From Evernia prunastri (taxonomy: Eukaryota > Ascomycota > Lecanoromycetes > Lecanorales > Parmeliaceae), in contig NKYR01000010.1 of the NCBI GenBank assembly GCA_003184365.1, positions 248,001 to 312,000 on the forward strand: a stretch of DNA of 64,000 bases. Direction: 5' to 3'. The notes beneath the pieces were generated by a model. That model worked only from the letters and a program-made list of their open reading frames with translations, was not told where the DNA came from and made no database searches. Below, piece by piece: positions 34,214-46,275 of the stretch (the stretch's first letter is position 1; every line of letters starts with the position of its first letter). The position numbers and the translations under genes were made by a program.

Positions 34214-35649
34214 GTTGGTGTCAAAAGTGTTTTTGGGGGCGGTGTATGTCGATTGTGCTGATGTCGAGCGCGGTGGCTCTCTGGAGATCGGAAAGCCCGA
34301 GGGAAATTGTGGAAGAGAGTGTCAAACGACTTCAAGTATCTTCGATACTGTAGAGACTGTGAACGACGTGCAACGATAAGGGATTTTCTAAAAATTGGTG
34401 GCTTAAAGCTAGTGTTGACGGCGAATGAATGTAGTTGAGAAAGTGGCTACGGAAGTCTGTTGTTGTTCCTCGCGATGTCAACATTGCCTTTGTTGACTCG
34501 GTGTACATGTCAACACGTCCTATCCAACCGCGCATCTTAAGGGATCTATTCCAAATCAAAAGGGCAAACGACATTGTTGGAACCCAAAGCAGCAGCAAAC
34601 GAAGCTTGATCCATGACAGTCTAGGTAGCCACGCTGTCGATGGCCGAAGGATGCAGGTCTTAGCCCAGCGCATTGCATTGGGTTTATACCCATTTGAAGT
34701 CAAATCTCGATGTAGCTTGCTCAACGTCTCGAGACAGCTCTTGTCAATTTTCCGATTCGAGATATGGTGTTTAGAGCATTTGTCAATTTAGCAATGCTGA
34801 AATTACCGCTGCAAGCCTATACGAAGCAATCAAGACGCTCCAATCAAGAAAGGCGCCAGGGAGAGAAGACAAGGATGATGGCAAACAGATGGAAGAGGGC
34901 CAAAGAACCTTTACCGTTAGTACTACGAGAATAAAGTCGTCTTGCATGATTCGGGAGCTGTCGTACAGTAGTATTATGTAGTACCTATCAAAGGTACCGT
35001 AGTCACGATAATGCGTGAGAGCTTAAAAGATCTCTTTGAAGTTTGGGTCCAAATCGCCATCTTACTTTAAGTTCAAAAGTCAAGGTCTTGGCGCTTCAGG
35101 AGATCTCAGATCTAGAGGAGTTCTGCACCAACCTTGAATGGAAAAGTCCTGCACGTGCGCGGGTACTAACCCTAGCCCTACCTTACTTTCAAAAGCCAAA
35201 GCAAAACACATATCTTACGAGCTTACTTATCACCCAAAAGAATGGGTTTTTGGAAATTCATCAGGGGTAGATCGGGTACGTTCAGCATATGCGACGAAAT
35301 CATCGAAATGGGCACCTTCAGCATATGCAAGATCCCTTCCCCTGCCGAACTTTTTCCTATCCTGGCCGTGCTGGAACCCGCGAGGGACCTTGCCGACTGC
35401 GCCTGCGCCTGCTGGATGAGTCTCAGAATAGATCATCTCATCCCATTCACAGGCTGCTCATAACGAGACAAGCCCAAGTGGTACGGCTCGGGCACCTCAA
35501 CTATATTTGAATGCAGTACAGACAGCTTTGAAAAACACGCTGTTCAGGTATTGTGTCTGTCCAATGCCCAAGCGGCCTTGGACCTCGCACAGGACACTTC
35601 ATCTCCGTTGGTTTGTCTTGTGCATACATGGTGCATGCAGATTCAGCTC
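34214..35649. other. Long intergenic region
   Basis: About 1.4 kb between the helical hypothetical gene and the permease stop. It holds a perfect 12-nt direct repeat TTCAGCATATGC at 35281-35292 and 35317-35328. ORFs at 34332-34724 (minus, one hydrophobic stretch) and 34435-34791 (plus) overlap each other and have no family resemblance, so I do not call them genes. Confidence 0.45.
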
Positions 35650-37650
35650 TCACGACGACCCAAACTCGCAGATAGGCCCGTGATAGTAGTGCCTTGCCCG
35701 CACGAAGTACCAAAACGTGCAGAAGAACATAGCGAAGCCCCAGACAAGACATGCCCAATTCATATCCACTGCCGTGACTTTTGCCGTCTCGGGCCAGAAG
35801 GAAAAGAAAAAGGCTACGGCAGCGTACGCGAGACCAATAACGTTAGCCAAAATGCCCCACCGGCCCAGCCTCCATGGTCCGTACCGGATAGGTTGGTTCA
35901 GTAAACGGCGCCGAAGAATCAGAATCACCGGCATCATATATGAAGCCAGCACACTCATGACGCTAAGGGAAATTATGGCACTGAAGGCCGTGGAAGAACC
36001 AATGTTTATAAGGGCGAGAAGAAGACTAATCGTGATTGTGATACCAATGGAGTAGAGCGGCAAAGTCGAGCGAGGTTCGATCTGTGTAAGGATGGACTAT
36101 CAGACCTTACACTGCGAATATAGGAATAGAATCGCAAGAAGGGGGTGAGTATACTTTAGAAAGCCAATTAGATCCGGGAAGACCGTTATCTCGAGCAAAA
36201 GCCCAAGTCATACGAGAAGCCGTTGCGATCAGACCGATCGTTGCGAAGAAGACTAATGCCAGGATGACACATACCATGGCTGTCGCGCCCCCGGTGGAGT
36301 TCGTCGCTTGGTAAAATATTTCGATGAATGGGTATCCGGTCCGGCTCTTCTCGGCATTCTCGATGTTTCCGGCGCAGAAGAGAATAGCCATGAGGGCAGC
36401 GAAGCCTAAGATTCCGTTGAGAATAGTGGTAGCGATCATTGTTCGCGGGACCACAGTTGAGGCATTTGGGATCTCCTCGGCTGGTCATTAACATTTAGCG
36501 CCTATCCATCGATAACCCAATGCTCCAGCACGGAAGCTAATCAGACAAGCCTACCATGTGACAAGCACCATCAGCGCCTGTCAGGTACCAACACGTCAGC
36601 TTTAATATGGTCTCCCAACCATGATTTTTAAGATATAACTGACCGAGGAACGAGTAAACACCCGTTACTATGCCAACAAAGAACGATAAGCCTTGTGTGC
36701 TCCATCCTCCACTATTCGCAAATTGTCCGAAAACTTCAGACGCGCTGCCATGGGGCGCCGTACACACTAGCGGTATCAGGACCCCGAAAAACCCGCCAAC
36801 ATGGATAATGAGGACCAAGCCCTCGATCTTCGGGAGGAATTTGACCAAGAACGTGTTGAATAACAAACCAAAGACAATTACAGCGTAGAACAAGAACGTG
36901 GCTTGCCACCTTTGAGGTACATAGCTAGGGTTGTTGAGCACGATAAGACCTTGGATCATGGTACCTCCGAGATATGCTGAACTCGCGGTCGCTGACTGCC
37001 ATCCTAGGCAGGTAAGCCAGCCTGACGAAAATCAGTAAAAGCAAAGACATTGGAACAGATCTCGGATGTACTTGCCAGTAACATAGCTCAAGAACTTGGT
37101 GGCGTCGTGAGGTGCGTACTCCGAGACCATCGAATACTGTCCACCAGCGAGGGGAACTCTATACTCTCCAATATGAGTGACTGTGAACATCCACCGTACC
37201 CTGGACTCACGCCGAGGCCATCTCCGCAAGGGAGCAATTTAAGCAGATGGTGCCGATCCAGCAAACGATGAAGCCATAGACAAGCCCTGCAGGCCCACCA
37301 TTCGAGAAACCAAATATGAACACACTGATGTCCTGGTTTAGTCATTTCGACTCGCGATGAGAAGTGGTCTCCAAAAGGCAAGACCCACGAGAAGAGACCC
37401 TCCCACGTCGCCATCAAAGTACATGTTAGACCGACCATTGAAACGAAGCCGAATGTTCGCTATTTTGGAACTTCAGCGACAAATGCCATGGCGACGACGA
37501 ACACACCTTCAGTTGTGGCCGCTTTCCAAATGCAGCCAGATCCTCCTCATCCCTATCACCATTGGCTTCGGCTGTGGGGAGGCCATCATGCAATCCTTCC
37601 TTGGCTGAATAAATGCCCATGATATCCGTGGTATCATCGCCTTTGTTCAT
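35650..37650 (-). CDS. APC-superfamily permease (fungal amino acid/choline/GABA transporter type), 521 aa
   Basis: Eight exons: 37650-37507, 37459-37389, 37324-37211, 37158-37076, 37021-36644, 36577-36555, 36475-36155 and 36081-35650. The joined product has about 12 hydrophobic helices. Family marks are FGFVSMVGLTCTLMATWEGL, FGFSNGGPAGLVYGFIVCWI, SLAEMASAVPLAGGQY, YVTGWLTCLGWQSATAS, SFLGADGACHM, EIPNASTVVPRTMIATT and FARDNGLPGSNWLSK. Intron 4 has a GC donor. The exon 6/7 junction is uncertain: the best-consensus acceptor (ACCAG, 36481) breaks the frame, so I used the GAG acceptor at 36476, which loses two residues of the usual MxEEIPNAS. Substrate is not predictable from the sequence. Confidence 0.9.
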
Positions 37651-39071
37651 GGCTATGGAGATGGATGAGTGAGAAATGATATGCGGGACAAGTGAGCGAC
37701 GGTATGAGTATGATGAGCTGGAAAGGTCATATTTGAGGGGTGTTATATTCTGCCCTCAATTGGGACCGCTTCCTTCAAAGCCAAGGAAGCAGGCTAGGAA
37801 ATGGGATATTTCAAATCGGAGAGCTAAAATAAGCGTGCAAATGACGGACGGCGCTGAGGATACGATAGGATTCAGGAAGGATTCAGTAAGGATTTAGGGT
37901 TGCATTGTAACTCACCCACCAAAACCCTGCATATGATCAAAGTCTCCTAACAGGTAAAAACCAGCGATGGGCTCACCGAAAACAATGATAAGTCAAAAAT
38001 CAAGTAGAGCCGAATCAAATCCAAAGTCTCCAAACATACCTACCATGTCCCTCTTCAATCTAGACATTTGTCCATGTTCTCCATACACATACCTACCTAC
38101 AACGCTTCCGATTTCCACGATCCCAGAGTATACACTTGCAATCAATCACTTTCAACTACTTGAATGGCTCAAGAGTACGAGCACTCGCAACTAGATTCCA
38201 GTAGACATTGCACGAAATCGAACGTGGGGGGTTTGTTGCAATCTAGGCCCTTTGTCAAAAATTCAGAAGAAAAAAAATCCTGAACGATGCAGCGAAACTA
38301 GGATGTGTGGGTACTCTGATTCCCGGCAGCCTAAGTCACTCCCTCCTCGGAGGTTCGGGAATGAAGCCACATGGAGAAACACGGAGCGTGCTCGATCCCT
38401 TATGCCTAGTCGGTGTGTCCGACGATGCTCCGATGCCAGACAGCCTCCAGACACAGCTGCGGGGGTCAGCCCACACTTCCTGACTGCGCGATGATGACTG
38501 ACCCTTATGAGAGCCATGAGCGTGATGCCTTTTGCAGAGAGGACCATTGGCGACCCAAACAAGGAAAGAGATGTCGATCGAAGAGGCTGAGGGTGCGAGA
38601 AGGGACGGATGTGAGGAATGCGGAGTCATGGGTGGGGCAGAGGGAGAGGGTTTGGGGGGCTCGTGGATGGGCAGAGTGCTGTTTTGGAGGGGGGAGGGAG
38701 GTTGGAGGAGTTAGAGAAGTGAGGAGAGGGGGATCAAAGGTGCTGGTGGGAAAGGTGAGGAAGGGATTTCTGTGGCGGATCATTTGGGCTTGATTGCGGA
38801 TTCTGTCCTAGAGCGGGAGCCCATAGGGAAATGAGCGGGCATGTTGGAATTCCAGCGTCTGTAGCTCTGTAGCTCTAAATTCTCCTGACATCTGCTGATG
38901 GATCGTGGCGTCTTGTTGCGGCAGCTGCTGGTTGTACACAGGATGCGCAAGAGCCCTCGGCCCCAAAACCTGCCAAGCCTGTGTACTGTCTTCTCAGCTC
39001 TAGTGGAAGAGCAGCCGTTGGTCGATACTTACAGGCTATACGCTTTATTAGCTCCCAGTCACGGGGCACGG
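37651..39071. other. Long intergenic region with a G-rich tract
   Basis: 1.4 kb between the permease start and the TEL2 stop. Around 38630-38720 the plus strand is strongly G-rich with five G-runs of three or more in 30 nt, a quadruplex-type pattern. Overlapping ORFs here (38413-38793 plus, 38783-38505 minus) reflect that base composition. A short CCTA repeat lies at about 38088-38098. Confidence 0.5.
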
Positions 39072-42000
39072 TCACATAAAGTCGACCAAATCCCCCATCA
39101 ACATCCTTTGATACTTCTCCACCACCTCCCTACACCTCGTCAACACGCCAGCAGCCAACATTCTAATCCTCTCCCCTTCCTCGCTGCCTCCGCCGATTTT
39201 CTCAAAAACATTCCCCACCCATTCCTGTGTCTCCAGGAGTTCTTTTGCGTGCTGTTCGGCCAGCCGTCGCTGGTCGTTCTCATTGATGTCGAGCAATGTC
39301 AGGAAAGCAAAGAGGAGGGCTTCGAGCACGGAAGGATCACTGGCGCGGGACCGTAGGGAAAGGAGTAGGTCCCAGAACTCGGATGTCATCTGTGGGAGGG
39401 AGAGCGTAGAGGTGCCGGATGCGTGGAGGATTAGGGAGAGGGTTTTGAGGAGGTGAGAGAGAAGGAAAGGAGATGTGTGGTTAGAACTCTCGCCACTGGA
39501 GGTCAGAAAGTGTCAGTCTCTGTTATGCCGGAGGCAGACATAAAACCCACTGTCGCGAGGTAAAGCTTACTGTGATTGAAGATGGATTCGCCAGCGCCCA
39601 GTCAGAGGGAAGAAAAAGCCATCGGCCACAACCTTTGCCAGGGCATTCGGGATGGGCTTTTGTCTCTTTTTCTCAACGGCCATGCGAGAGGAGAAGGTGC
39701 GGACTTTGAGTGCGTTGGGGCCGGAGAGCTTGTCTGCTGCTTCAGCCGCCATCGGTTGGATCATGGCCTTCTCTAGTTGACTGGATAGGGCATCCATTGG
39801 TGCGGCTTCCAAGGCGTAGATCTTATGGAGTTTGTCAGGTAGCCGTTTCGAAGGGAAGAGACTTTCCGACGTCGCGTTGGCGCCTGTCAAGGCAGCGTCT
39901 TCCTTGCCCAGACCTGCCAACTCTCGAGCGCCCAAACCAAGGACTGTGAGTACGGACGCTCGTTGTCCCATAGAGTAATCGCCATTGTAAAAGGTTCTGG
40001 AGAACCACTGACCCATCTTCAACGGCTCGGCGGTAAGGACGGCAATCATCCCTTGAAGGCGCATCTGCTGGAAGTTTTCCATCGGCCATTTTTCGCCAAG
40101 ACCTACGAGAATAGATGCTAGCTCCTCAATGTCTTCAGAGACTTCAGTACCAAAAGCAGCTTTACGGCGGATGAGGTTGGAGGCGGTAGACAGTGCCAAA
40201 TTGTGCCGGTCGAAGTTTGCGTCCTCGCGGAGGCCTGCGATGAGGTCGCGGATGTATCTGAAGACTTCGAGTCAGCGAGACAAATTAATGGAATACGAAC
40301 TTGCAAGCTCTACTCACACAGGAGCCGTAGGTCGGTCCCGTTGTATGATTGTCGGATCTTCGTCTTCATCGTCGGGATCAGAATCCGGCTTCTCATACAT
40401 TGGTAAGTCTTCTGTTTCCGATTCCGTACTATCGTCTATTTCTTCGATCGAGATGACTTTGGAGGTCGACTGGGCTTGGCTCCTTGGTTTTGCTGAGTTA
40501 CTGACATTGACCGACATTGATAGTTGAGTAGATGGTTTAATCGGTGGGGCGGTCCCTAGTTTGAGGTCCTTAATCGACCCAAGACGATCATTTAGTTTAG
40601 TCAGGCCTCTATACCATTGCCCCTCAGAACTATTGATTTCATCCGCACTGAATGTCATTCGTTTGTCTTTCGGATCGACAAGCTCGGAGACGGCAGTGCC
40701 AACTACCATTCCCAAGAAACGGGCTCGCTGCGACGAAGCTGCAAGGCGGTTTGAAATAGCATTGAGGTAGATACTAGAACGAGATATATCCATTAGGTCC
40801 GTCTTGTCTGCCCGAAATGCATAACCGGCAAGCATGAGCACGACTTGAGCGTTCACTGTCTTCATTCAGCGACAGCAAAATAGAGAAGGGAATCAGATTC
40901 TAAGGAGGCCAACCTTCTTGGTGCAATGTTGGAGTATGCTTGATGTAAAGCTTATCACCGAATAGCGTCAGGCCTTTATGCAACGCTTTGATGGCTTGTT
41001 CTATATGGAATTTTAGCGGTCATCAACTTTGTCAGACTGAGGTCAAGTACTCACTGGGGACAGAAGATAATGCCGCTGTCACGGCTCTGTGTGCATTGTG
41101 CACCTGACCGACAGAATCAGGAGACACGCCGACTAGCCACTCGTGTAGGTCATCTTGCAAGGTTGGAGCGTCTTCGACAACCGCTCTTATTAGAGCTGCA
41201 ACTCCTCCAATCGCTTTGAGCTGGTCCTCAGGTCTCAGATCTTGGGACAGACATTCCGAAGGCATGTATCTGTTTGAGAGAATTCGTATGATGGAGTAAA
41301 GAAAGGTCTTCTGTTCATGCACAGTGAGTCTCGCCATGAGAGCTTTACATTTCTGTAATGAACGATTATCGCCGCTCAGCAGATCTAAAAATCCGGCCCG
41401 AACAAGCTGGTCTATTCGAAAATGTCAGCCAGGATGATCTATAGTGGCATCATTAGGCTCACCTGTATATCCTAGAGTAAGGCCTTTGCTCAGGAGCTGC
41501 GATAGCGCTTTTTGGCCTTCAACGTTATCATCCTTCAGCGTTTGAACCATAAACCGCATACGCCCCCCAAGCCATGCAGCATACTGACTGCCATCTCCTA
41601 CCCAGCTACCAGCTTCAATGCTTGGGCTCAACTCACCCAAGGCAAGGTTGAGTTCACTGGCAATAGACAGCACTTTGCCCGAAGCCACTAAGGAGACAAC
41701 TTCTTTCCATTGTAGAGACTTTTGAGATGACGGTAGGCCACAGCCTTCGATATCATGCCAAATGGCTGCAAGGAAATCCTCTCTTGCCAGAACGGTCTCA
41801 AGGACACTTAGCAGAATTTCTAGTGGATGGATCTTGCTGGCATTGGTTACTCGAGCGGGCTTCTGAACATCTTTCAACTGACCGAGTAGGAGACGAAGAC
41901 GGCTCGTAATGGCGCCAATGGCCGCAACGCTGGTCAGGCATTGGATCAATAGACTGGTGTTTTTGCCGCCTTCGCGGCTCAAGCTTTCCCAATAATCAGG

Positions 42001-42285
42001 AATAATATCGTTGATTAAGGTGAAGATTATCTGCGCGGCCTTTGGACCTGGCTTCTTGATGTTGAAATCATCAGCACCTCGAGCTATCCTACTAAGCCAG
42101 CGAAGAGCTCTGCTAAGAGTCTCGTAATTAGGCTTCGATCTCAAAGCCTCAAGTGCATGTTCTAGATTTTTTATGGCAAAGACCGGTTCCTCCGGTTCTT
42201 GCGTTTCAACAGGTACAAGCTGATCTTCAGTATGGTCTGCTTTGGTCCTGACCCTTGTCTGCAAGGGGGTGAGAAGGTCGGGCAT
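39072..42285 (-). CDS. TEL2: Telomere length regulation protein Tel2/TELO2 homologue
   Basis: Six exons: 42285-41463, 41411-41055, 41000-40914, 40855-40318, 40257-39571 and 39495-39072. The introns are 51, 54, 58, 60 and 75 nt and the product is 971 aa. The protein is almost all helical repeats, with an acidic linker near residues 570-600 (EEIDDSTESETEDL, DDEDEDP). Just after it, the segment from YIRDLIAGLREDANFDRHNLAL marks the start of the conserved Telomere_reg-2 domain, which continues with FGTEVSEDIEELASILVGL and ENFQQMRLQGMIAVLTAEP. Known role: in the TTT complex with Tti1 and Tti2 it is a co-chaperone with Hsp90 for PIKK kinases (ATM/Tel1, ATR/Mec1, TOR). Confidence 0.93.
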
Positions 42286-42716
42286 TGTACGGCCTTCTAC
42301 ATGATAGCATCAATTATTTGTGTAGAGGCGCGTGGCTTGGCAGGATTCGATATGATTGGGTAGGTAGAGTAAGGTTGTGCTGACTAAGTTGCTTTGCCAC
42401 AATCCTTTGGCCTTGGACCAACCAACTTTTGAGGACGAGGGGGGGTTCCGACATTTACAGGACTTTTAGGAATACGATACATAGGCCTTGACGTCTTTCT
42501 TTGGCCCAGATATGCAAGACACTTGTCATGCAACACCTAGTTGTCCGATTGTCCTTTGAAGTTCGGCAAGACTCATTGATTGAGAGAGGTCTTCTTCCGA
42601 CAACCCTAGCAGTTCGTATCCCTGGATTTTCCTGATTTTGCCTACGAAGAAAATAGAGCTTCATTGCTCGATTTGAATTTGTGGAAATGGCCCACCTTCA
42701 TTCCATCTGATGAGCA
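42286..42716. other. Intergenic region between divergent TEL2 and the ubiquitin-like protein gene
   Basis: 431 bp with room for two promoters. It contains one GGTAGGTAGAG motif near 42359. No coding signal. Confidence 0.5.
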
Positions 42717-44443
42717 ATGGCTGTGGGATTCGGCTTTTCTATGAGCGACCTGTTCGCGGCCCTCAAAATTATCAAAGACTCCGTTGAGGCTCTCCACGAT
42801 AAGAAAGGTGCGGCGGCAGACTATGCAAATCTTGCGTCGGAAATTGGGAGTCTGTGGGATGGCTTGGAAGCAATTGTGGAGATTCAATCGGACCCGGATC
42901 TATCCGAGAAGCAGATTGCTGCCATAAAGAGGGCAGTCGATGCCTGTTACGAGTGCCTGGAATGGTTTCTGGCATCAATCTCTGACTATCAACCGCACCT
43001 TGTTACCAATTCGTCTGGCTTTGCATCTGGTTACCATAAGATCAAATGGGCGCTGTGCAAGAAAGACGATGTTGCCAAATTTAGAGCGCAGTTGGGGAGA
43101 CATGTCTCTTCCATTAACATGTTGCTCATCACGTTTCACGCCAAACAAAACCTGGATGCCAAGAAGTCAAAAAGTGATATCACGGTCAAAGCCTTGCAGA
43201 GCGAAGAAAACAGCATCACAGCCATGATGAACGGGTTATCAATTGAGCAACGCCAGTTCTTCATGATCATGATCCAGCAAAACAAGCAGTTGATGCAAGG
43301 GATTGAAGACATGAGGACGATGCTGCAGCTGCAGGCCAAGGTTCCACCACAAGTGATGCTCCAACAACCAGTCATTTTGCTCGACCCTTTTGGCAAGACG
43401 GCACCTTTCCACCTTGAATTCATTGATTCGTCTGAGTGCTTCATGGCTGTACTAAAAGCGCGTTTCAGTAATGCTGGAGTCACACCTGCTGGACTTTCAA
43501 AACTCGACAATCACGACTTCTTGATTCAGGATAGCCGGCGGAGGCGGCCTATTGATTTAAAGAAGAACTGGGCATCGCTCTTCAGACCCGGGCAGAATGT
43601 TGATATGAGCATGATCTTCCATCGGTTCGCTTGCCCTCCTGGCACTTGCCCGGTCTGTTTAGAGGCCAATGAGGACGACCACGAGCAGGTACATTGCCGT
43701 GCATGCGGTCTATGCTATCAAAATGTGCAAGCTATTAGCAGACGATCCCGAGAATGGGATCCGAATATTCCGGCAGCCCAATTTAGTGTGAGTGGGGACG
43801 AGATCCCATACATACAACGTCAACGAGGCCGGCAACCCGAACTGAAGGTCTTTCGACCGGCGCAACAAGCCGAAGACGAGCTTTTTGATGGCTATCGAAG
43901 GGTTCAACTTGTCTCACAGTCACTGGATCTGCTAGACGGGGAATTCCCAGCTCTACAACTCATAGAGGACTTTTGCCGCTTTGCGGAACTCCTTAAGGGT
44001 GTGCCAGAAGACACGTCAGTGTTTGTGCCAGAAATTCGCACTCTCAGCGCCCGCGCCGTCCAGCACCTACTACAACAACGCAGAAGCTTTCCTGCATTTG
44101 CATCTTTCTCGCAGATCGCGCAAGTTCGTAGAGGTTTGGGTCAAGAGTCTCTTGAATTGCGCAAAGAAATTGACGGATTGGTTTATAACTTGTACAACGA
44201 CAGCGACACCAAAGAACTGATGAGATACGTTAAACAAAGTATGTCAATCTTTCTCGGTCGTGTGCTCACATTGGCGCCACTGACTTTGCTTGTTCTCCAG
44301 CATATCCGTCCGATAACGGAAGGGATTACTACACAGGCGTATTGACCCGGATGGTGAGTCTCTCGGACTTCAAGAAGACCAGAAAACCTAGCGTTCGCTC
44401 CACAGAGCGCATGGAGTGGCTGCTCCTAGACTGCAGATCTTAG
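42717..44443 (+). CDS. Fungal protein with NLR-type N-terminal helical domain and ubiquitin-like domain, 554 aa
   Basis: Exons 42717-44238 and 44301-44443 (62-nt intron, CACTGAC branch point, CCAG acceptor). The second exon adds TYPSDNGRDYYTGVLTRMVS and ends in RSTERMEWLLLDCRS. Residues 1-150 match the all-helical domain found at the start of fungal NACHT/NLR-type proteins (MSDLFAALKIIKDSVEAL, SEIGSLWDGLEAI). Residues about 215-305 look like the fungal ubiquitin-like domain (QQPVILLDPFGKTAPFHLEFI, then SLFRPGQNVDMSMIFHRF). A Cys/His cluster follows near 305-335 (CPPGTCPVCLEAN, HCRACGLC), possibly a zinc site. No NTPase domain follows. Function unknown; a role in conspecific or stress signalling is a guess by association. 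Confidence 0.85.
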
Positions 44444-45397
44444 TGAGCGAGCATAACATTGTTCTGCAGAAAGCTTTTAAAACGTGACATAAAGCTTAGT
44501 CCTAGAACGGCGTATATTAAACTAGCAGACTGAGAGGCGGAGACCGCTCCCTTGGTATGGTTTCTTACGTCGAATGCCCTTTTTCACGTCATTCGAGGCT
44601 GGCCACGGCTGTCCAACTTGGCCAATCGTACCCGTCAAGTTGCCGTGGCTCATCGAGCCCAGTTGACCTGGACCAGTGGAAAATTCTATGTGTATAGTAA
44701 GTCTGCGCTCCGACAATACTGGCGTTAGTGGCTCCGCGAGACTAATCATGTCATAGTAATGGAAATTTTCGTGTTCCAAATTGACCGACGAAGGATATAT
44801 ATACCACTTCAGTATATTTTCTAGTACATACGGCCACAGACTGTTGAAAACTCGGCTTCCCGTCCGCTCAGCCAAAGATAAGCCTCAGATCGGCTAATTA
44901 GTAGTTGGGTCGGTGACGACCAGCGAATACTAGCTGCTGTATGTTTATATTTTTTTTGTCTTTTTTATGGTGGTGGGAGACGATGCCTCACAGCTGGCGT
45001 CAAAAGTCATCATCCTCCAAAAGTTTAACCGGCCATAGCAGTATTACATAGGTATTCCTTAGCGGGCAATAGACCAGAAAAATCCGACTCCTTCCATCAA
45101 TGTACAATATCATAACGACTGAAGATACCAGAGTTCCGATTTATTATGGAAAAAAGAAGTTGTTTAGAAATTTTTAGTAGCAAGCTGTTTTCTTTTTGGG
45201 CTATGGCCCCGGAATTTCCAGAACATTGATCCAAATCCTAAATCATTAGGTACCAAATGAAGCAAAGTACGCCCTTAACCACACTAGATTCTCTGTGAAG
45301 GCAACCCAAATAAGTTGATAGATTATGTCTCATTTATAATTCGAAACCCTGGACTAGGATTCAATTACCATAATGCGACTTCCCACTGCGTATTCAC
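44444..45397. other. Intergenic region between convergent genes
   Basis: 954 bp, AT-rich with T- and A-runs near 44950 and 45150. The 117-codon minus-strand ORF at 44875-44522 has no family resemblance and no conserved-looking core. No gene called. Confidence 0.45.
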
Positions 45398-46061
45398 CTA
45401 CTCTACCAAGTTTCCGTCAGGATCGCGCACATATACACTCTTCAAGCGTCCCACTGCACCGGTCCTATCAACCATCCTTCCACCTTCCAAGACCTGAATT
45501 ACACGTCAGTCTCCATTTATAAGGCGTTGGCACGTGCTACGTATGATTGAGTAGCCTCTTGCCCTTCAGTCAGAATAGCTTTCGATTTCGTATCGCGAAG
45601 AGTGAAATAGGCGCACCTCCATATCCTGCTCCTGAAATGTCCCCAGAACTTGGTCCATGGGTGTATCGGTCAAGAAACACAGATCCCCACTGCCGGGTTG
45701 TACATTCTGGGCTTTGGGCTCGAATTCGCGGCCAGCTTGGTGGAGATTGATCTTTTGAGAACCGAAAACAAGTGCATGCCTATAAAACTCTGGCAGATCA
45801 GAGTGATTGAAGACATTATGCAATAATGAAACACAATATACGTAATAGCAAACCAGAATCGTCACGGCAATAACGGACAGACCATTACCGTTCGATATCT
45901 CTATCTTTTGGTGACGTGAAGACTTCATGCCTCATTCCCAACAGCTTCTCGTAGAATGCAACGGTTGCCGGGACGGAGCGCACCGTCAGCACGATATGAT
46001 CGAGTGCTTGACCACAATCTTTGATGCCATCAGGTATACTACTACTATTGTCCTGTTTCAT
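45398..46061 (-). CDS. VOC-family metalloenzyme-like protein, glyoxalase-domain (GLOD5-type)
   Basis: Exons 46061-45889, 45779-45617 and 45493-45398 (introns 109 and 123 nt) give 143 aa. The joined protein reads ALDHIVLTVRSVPATVAFYE, LLGMRHEVF, HALVFGSQKINLHQAGREFE, PGSGDLCFLTDTP and finally RTGAVGRLKSVYVRDPDGNL, the four beta-alpha-beta-beta-beta modules of the vicinal oxygen chelate fold. Likely metal ligands are the His in LDHIV, the His in NLHQ, and the terminal Glu in NLVE. The chain stops right at that Glu, a few residues short of the usual VSNY-type end. Substrate unknown. It is divergent from the beta-galactosidase with 214 bp between starts. Confidence 0.9.
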
Positions 46062-46275
46062 CACGACGAGTAAGGTACCTTAGGCGTCCTCATCTTAAGA
46101 TTTTCCGCTAGCGACACCGGAGACAATTCTTGCTACTGTATAATACAGGTTTCCAAACAAGCTTTAAATTTCGTTGTAAGTTTCAAAGATATATATGCTC
46201 ACGGCGACAAAAGATTCACATTGAATTCGAAGTACTCACAGCTCCAAGGGATATATATATATCTTGATATCGAGC
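46062..46275. promoter_or_regulatory. Bidirectional promoter region, VOC protein / beta-galactosidase
   Basis: 214 bp between divergent starts. A (TA)n run, GATATATATATATC, lies at about 46251-46264, within 15 nt of the beta-galactosidase ATG, too close to be its TATA box. A second AT-rich patch lies near 46185. Shared control is inference. Confidence 0.5.

Noticed and set aside
34332..34724. Minus-strand ORF of 130 codons with one hydrophobic stretch
   Set aside because: Overlaps another ORF on the opposite strand and has no recognisable motif; not enough to call a gene.
38505..38793. Overlapping ORFs on both strands in the G-rich tract
   Set aside because: Explained by the low-complexity purine-rich sequence; proteins are Pro/Leu or Gly/Arg runs without structure.
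44522..44875. Minus-strand ORF of 117 codons
   Set aside because: No motif, no exon partner, AT-rich surroundings; coding status unsupported.
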